Shown here: positions 14,901-16,673 of the stretch, piece by piece
How positions within the stretch are numbered: position 1 is the stretch's first letter
Layout: each line of letters begins with the position of its first letter
DNA from: Deltaproteobacteria bacterium
GTDB lineage: Bacteria > Desulfobacterota > Desulfobaccia > Desulfobaccales > Desulfobaccaceae
Assembly (NCBI GenBank): GCA_016874895.1
Contig: VGSX01000046.1
Location: 1-16,673 of the forward strand
Direction of reading: 5' to 3'
DNA: 16,673 bases
Made by a program: the position numbers and the translations under genes
Notes under the pieces: model-generated
What the model was told of the DNA's origin: nothing
Databases searched by the model: none
Seen by the model: only the letters and a program-made list of their open reading frames with translations

Positions 14901-16129
14901 GCCGCCGAAGCAGTGGCCTGGGCGGTAATTTCATTGCGCACCAGGTCGGCCCCGACAAAATCAGCGGTGAGATAACGCCCTGAACCGGTGGTGGCTGCGC
15001 CCAGGATGGTCAACCGCTCGCCCCAGTGGGTCCCGATGCGCCGCAGACCCTCGGTTACCGCCTCCAGCGGCCGCCCCGCGGTCATGAGGTATTCCCGGGC
15101 CAGAACCCGCATCTGTGTATCGATGACCACGATATTGGTGCTGATGGAGCCCACGTCGATGCCCAGATAACCCTCGGCGGTCTCCGCCGGTTCCAGTTCC
15201 ACTACCCGGTAGTGATCCGGGGTTAACGGATCCGGGGGACTAAGCGGCGCCAGATGCCGGGCCTCACGCTGGCTGCGGGACAAATAGTCCTCTAAAAGCC
15301 TGGCGTCCAGGTTAAACCCGGCCGGCGGATTTTCCCGGGCCACCATTACCGCGCCGATGGCCCCCAGGGAGCAGAAGTGGGGGGGGATGATGAGCTCATC
15401 CTCGGCCAACTCAAAGACCTTCCGAAAGGCCTGGCGCACTCCCAGATTATGGGCCACGCCGCCCTGGAAGGCCACCGGCTGGCGGATGGTCTTCCCCTTG
15501 GCGATGTTGCTTTTCAGGTTCCGGGCCATGGCCAGGCAGAGGCCGGCGATGATTTCGTAGTCCGGGGTGGCCCCCTGCTGCAGGTGGATCATGTCGGTCT
15601 TGGCAAAGACGCTGCAGCGCCCTGCCACCCGGGGGGGAGTAGTGGATTTGAGGGCCAGATGGCTGAACTCCTCGATGGTGTAACCCAGGCGGTGCGACTG
15701 CTGATCCAGAAAGGAGCCGGTGCCGGCCGCGCACAGGGTGTTCATGGCGAAATCCTGGATTACCAGACCGCCCTGGGGGTCCTCATCCACCAGGATCAGT
15801 TTGGCGTCTTCGCCCCCCATGTCGATAATAGTCCTGGCCTGGGGCAGAAAGGCGAAGGTGCCCCGGGCCTGGGCGATGACTTCGTTGACGAAGAGGCCGC
15901 CCAGGGTCTCCGCCGGGGTTTTGCCCCCGATGCCGGTGAAGGCGGCCAACCGGAATTGATAATCGGCAAAGGATTGTTGGATTTCCTGAAGTATAGCCAG
16001 GGCAGTGGGCAAGGGCTCACCCAGGGTGCGGCGGTAGTCCTCAAAGACCACCTCTCCCTCGGGGGTGAGAACCACCGTGTTAATGCTCACGGAACCGATA
16101 TCCATACCCAGATCAAGAAGGTGTTTCAT
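11939..16129 (-). CDS. Giant 2-hydroxyacyl-CoA dehydratase activase/dehydratase-like fusion protein
   Basis: The 1396-residue cytoplasmic protein fuses two BadF/HgdC-type ATPases with dehydratase-like modules. Activase 1 (about 1-275) has DIGS at 10-13, IDMGGEDAK at 102-110, Cys133 in CAAGTGSF and Cys172 in RCSVF. Activase 2 (about 320-575) has DVGS at 325-328, EIGGQDSK at 420-427, Cys445 and Cys485. In HgdC the two cysteines of each subunit, 39 apart, hold one [4Fe-4S] cluster across a homodimer. The spacings here are 39 and 40, so one chain could form the pair. A cysteine cluster follows (602, 605, 609, 628), then a DUF2229-like module (about 665-975) with ETCYP (Cys716) and a module resembling the D component (about 998-1385) with KECYP (Cys1046), Cys1081 and Cys1337. 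The ATG has GAGG eight to nine bases ahead. The expected role is ATP-driven low-potential electron transfer to a radical dehydratase or reductase; the substrate is unknown. Confidence 0.9.
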   Translation of the reverse strand: MKHLLDLGMDIGSVSINTVVLTPEGEVVFEDYRRTLGEPLPTALAILQEIQQSFADYQFRLAAFTGIGGKTPAETLGGLFVNEVIAQARGTFAFLPQARTIIDMGGEDAKLILVDEDPQGGLVIQDFAMNTLCAAGTGSFLDQQSHRLGYTIEEFSHLALKSTTPPRVAGRCSVFAKTDMIHLQQGATPDYEIIAGLCLAMARNLKSNIAKGKTIRQPVAFQGGVAHNLGVRQAFRKVFELAEDELIIPPHFCSLGAIGAVMVARENPPAGFNLDARLLEDYLSRSQREARHLAPLSPPDPLTPDHYRVVELEPAETAEGYLGIDVGSISTNIVVIDTQMRVLAREYLMTAGRPLEAVTEGLRRIGTHWGERLTILGAATTGSGRYLTADFVGADLVRNEITAQATASAAINPEVDTIFEIGGQDSKFISLENGAIVDFMMNKVCAAGTGSFLEEQAEKLGIAIKEEFGCLALESRKPAPLGERCTVFMESDLVHHQQQGAAKEDLVAGLAYSIVHNYLNKVKEERRVGKTVFYQGATAANRGIVAAFEAVLGQKIIVPPHHDVTGAIGAAILAMRERTWKTSGFKGFDLVNREYSIASFECQSCPNTCEIRQVKIVGEKPLLYGGRCEKYEVRRDQQLADLPDLFSQRDDWLYGVEPPPPGWRGVIGLPRAMYFQELMPFFRAFFESLGYGVVYSQKTNKAVIHRGVECMAAETCYPVKVAHGHVLDLLEAGVKDIFLPSIIDLKHPHPEISEGSVCPLAQTLSYTVPATIDFSAYGARLLTPVIYFGRGRRTLRRSLQALGKNLGVSTWAVNRALQAAEAAQAAFHDKLQARGREILAGLGPEDHAMVIVSRPYNGFDCGMNLNLPRKLRQLGVLAIPMDFLPLDKAGGLEEIKPMYWRFGQKILAAADIVRRDPRLNAVYVTNFSCGPDSFIQHFFKDMMRGKPFLEIEIDEHSADVGAITRLEAFLDSLKNVAPPTELFSRKSITTRVAAPKRRKVFLPPMADHALALVAAFQACGTDAELLPASDEETLIWGRRLTSGKECYPLILTTGDMVKMTQRPDFNPETSAFFMPGGDGPCRFGQYNRLQRMIMDDLGFPQVPIISPNQTETLYQEVGLVGEDFTRISWQGVVAIDLLEKKVRETRPYERYPGEADHVYAEYLHKVYETLRDRGDLEATLRRARQAFDSVSRNGLRDKPVVGVVGEIYTRANTFSNENTIREIEALGGEVWMAPIGEWLLYVNFTAKRKAWQMRKWKNYLQVFLTERVQIKDEHRLEEIFKGCLKNLSEPPIAQLIDNARGYLDASFEGEAILSIGKSKDFTRKGVSGLVNIMPFTCMPGTVVNALFKRFREEHNNIPFLNLAYDGQEQTSTRTRMEAFMYQVRQFREQKDTGHDK

Positions 16130-16135
16130 GAAATG

Positions 16136-16141
16136 ATCCTC
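16136..16141 (-). promoter_or_regulatory. Shine-Dalgarno of the giant activase gene
   Basis: On the minus strand TGAGGA stands about eight bases before the ATG at 16129, a normal position and sequence that supports this start. The residues that follow, MKHLLDLGMDIGS, place the first ASKHA phosphate loop where HgdC-type activases have it. Confidence 0.6.
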
Positions 16142-16194
16142 AAAGCGTAGGCGTTCAGCTTTCAGCGAAAACCATTAGTTAGGCAAACTATGAG

Positions 16195-16223
16195 AAAATA
16201 ATCAGCAATCAGTCAGATTACAA
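16195..16223 (-). promoter_or_regulatory. Probable promoter of the activase/membrane-protein block
   Basis: On the minus strand TTGTAA (plus positions 16218-16223) and TATTTT (16195-16200) are exactly 17 bases apart, each matching four of six sigma70 consensus bases. Transcription would start near 16188 with a leader of about 60 bases. The surrounding bases hold degenerate GCTGA/CTGAA repeats, so this is moderate support only. Confidence 0.4.
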
Positions 16224-16534
16224 CGGCTGTCTGAATCATGGGGGCCGGGCCAAGACTCTTGCACGCCAAGAAACGCCCTGGTATTTCCTGTTGCACTGGG
16301 TTTACCCTGGTGAGTATTGGCTGCGAAATTATGGAAATGGGCGCGGCAGGAAGAACTTTCCCGGGATTGCCAGTATATTCCTGGCCGGATTAACCTAAAT
16401 ATATCTAATTTAGCTGCTTATCTGCAAGGAAAGATTTAATCTGGCGGAAAAAATGCACATAATAATTCAACTTTCCCACCCTCTAAAGCACGGTCAATGA
16501 GATAAGATGGCCTTGTTTGATGAAAATGGTATCG
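16224..16534. other. Intergenic stretch without a recognisable gene
   Basis: I see no credible coding region on either strand here. A short AT-rich inverted repeat (CTAAAT at 16395-16400, ATTTAG at 16408-16413, seven bases between) is the only symmetric element, and could be an operator or chance. The GC content falls from about 55 percent near 16250 to much lower after 16390, as expected for non-coding DNA. Confidence 0.5.
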
Positions 16535-16629
16535 AAAATCCCCCCTACCCCCCCCCTTAAAAAAGGGTGTAACTATAGGGTATCCTTTAAAAAGTCCTCC
16601 TTTTCTAAAGGGGGATTTAGGGGGATTTT
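16535..16629. repeat. MITE-like C-rich palindromic repeat
   Basis: The left arm begins AAAATCCCCCCTACCCC at 16535 and the right arm ends with TTTAGGGGGATTTT at 16629. The two arms are complementary over about 33 bases with a few mismatches, and the centre holds about 30 bases. In one frame it reads as NPPKSPFRKGG and PFFKGGGRGDF, peptide strings often mis-annotated as small proteins in genomes rich in this repeat. It carries no transposase and looks like a non-autonomous element or a large REP-type hairpin. It ends 44 bases before the window edge. Confidence 0.8.
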
Positions 16630-16673
16630 GATATATCTTGCCGATTCCAGATAGGCTCTGACTCATTTATCTG

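Noticed and set aside
16436..16666. Open frame of 76 codons on the minus strand
   Set aside because: Most of it is the translated MITE-like palindrome (SPFRKGG and FFKGGGRGDF strings) and no ribosome binding site was seen, so it is very unlikely to be a protein.

Overview
The window reads as chromosomal DNA of an anaerobic, GC-rich bacterium, most likely a Desulfobacterota (deltaproteobacterial) syntroph or sulfate reducer of the Desulfobacca/Syntrophus kind. This is inferred from the gene content: a phenylacetate-CoA-ligase-like enzyme next to an ACT protein and a Liv-type ABC transporter, a giant 2-hydroxyacyl-CoA dehydratase activase fusion, and many short palindromic intergenic repeats. 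No rRNA or tRNA gene fixes the taxonomy.

Left block (67-5199, all minus strand): transcription runs from the paaK-like acyl-CoA ligase through a double-ACT-domain protein and a periplasmic branched-chain-type substrate-binding protein to the permeases LivH and LivM. The two ATPases (livG, livF) would be expected beyond the left edge; the window ends in eight copies of a 7-base repeat that abut the livM stop codon. A strong sigma70-type promoter (TTGACG, 17 bp, TAATTT with an extended -10) sits just upstream of paaK. The set probably imports an amino acid or aromatic acid and activates an aryl acid as its CoA thioester, with the ACT protein as a possible amino-acid sensor.

Middle (5200-8976): an AT-rich 567-base intergenic region precedes the only plus-strand gene, a full-length CusA-type heavy-metal RND pump. 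It keeps the three copper-binding methionines and the proton-relay residues, but has no adaptor (CusB) or outer-membrane partner in the window. Its C-terminal tail is encoded by a short intergenic-type repeat.

Right block (8977-16129, all minus strand): transcription runs from a 1396-residue protein that joins two BadF/HgdC-type ATPase activases, a cysteine cluster and two dehydratase-like modules in one chain, through an 11-base-overlapping small membrane protein, to the replication-restart helicase PriA. PriA is convergent with cusA. The last 544 bases hold the probable promoter of this block and a MITE-like palindromic repeat, but no gene.

Short repeats of at least four kinds (heptamer array, paired REP-like hairpins, a 30-bp palindrome, a C-rich MITE-like palindrome) lie in nearly every gap, and three of them touch the 3' end of a gene. 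The most interesting protein is the giant activase fusion. Its family is known from many anaerobes, but I know of no established substrate for it.
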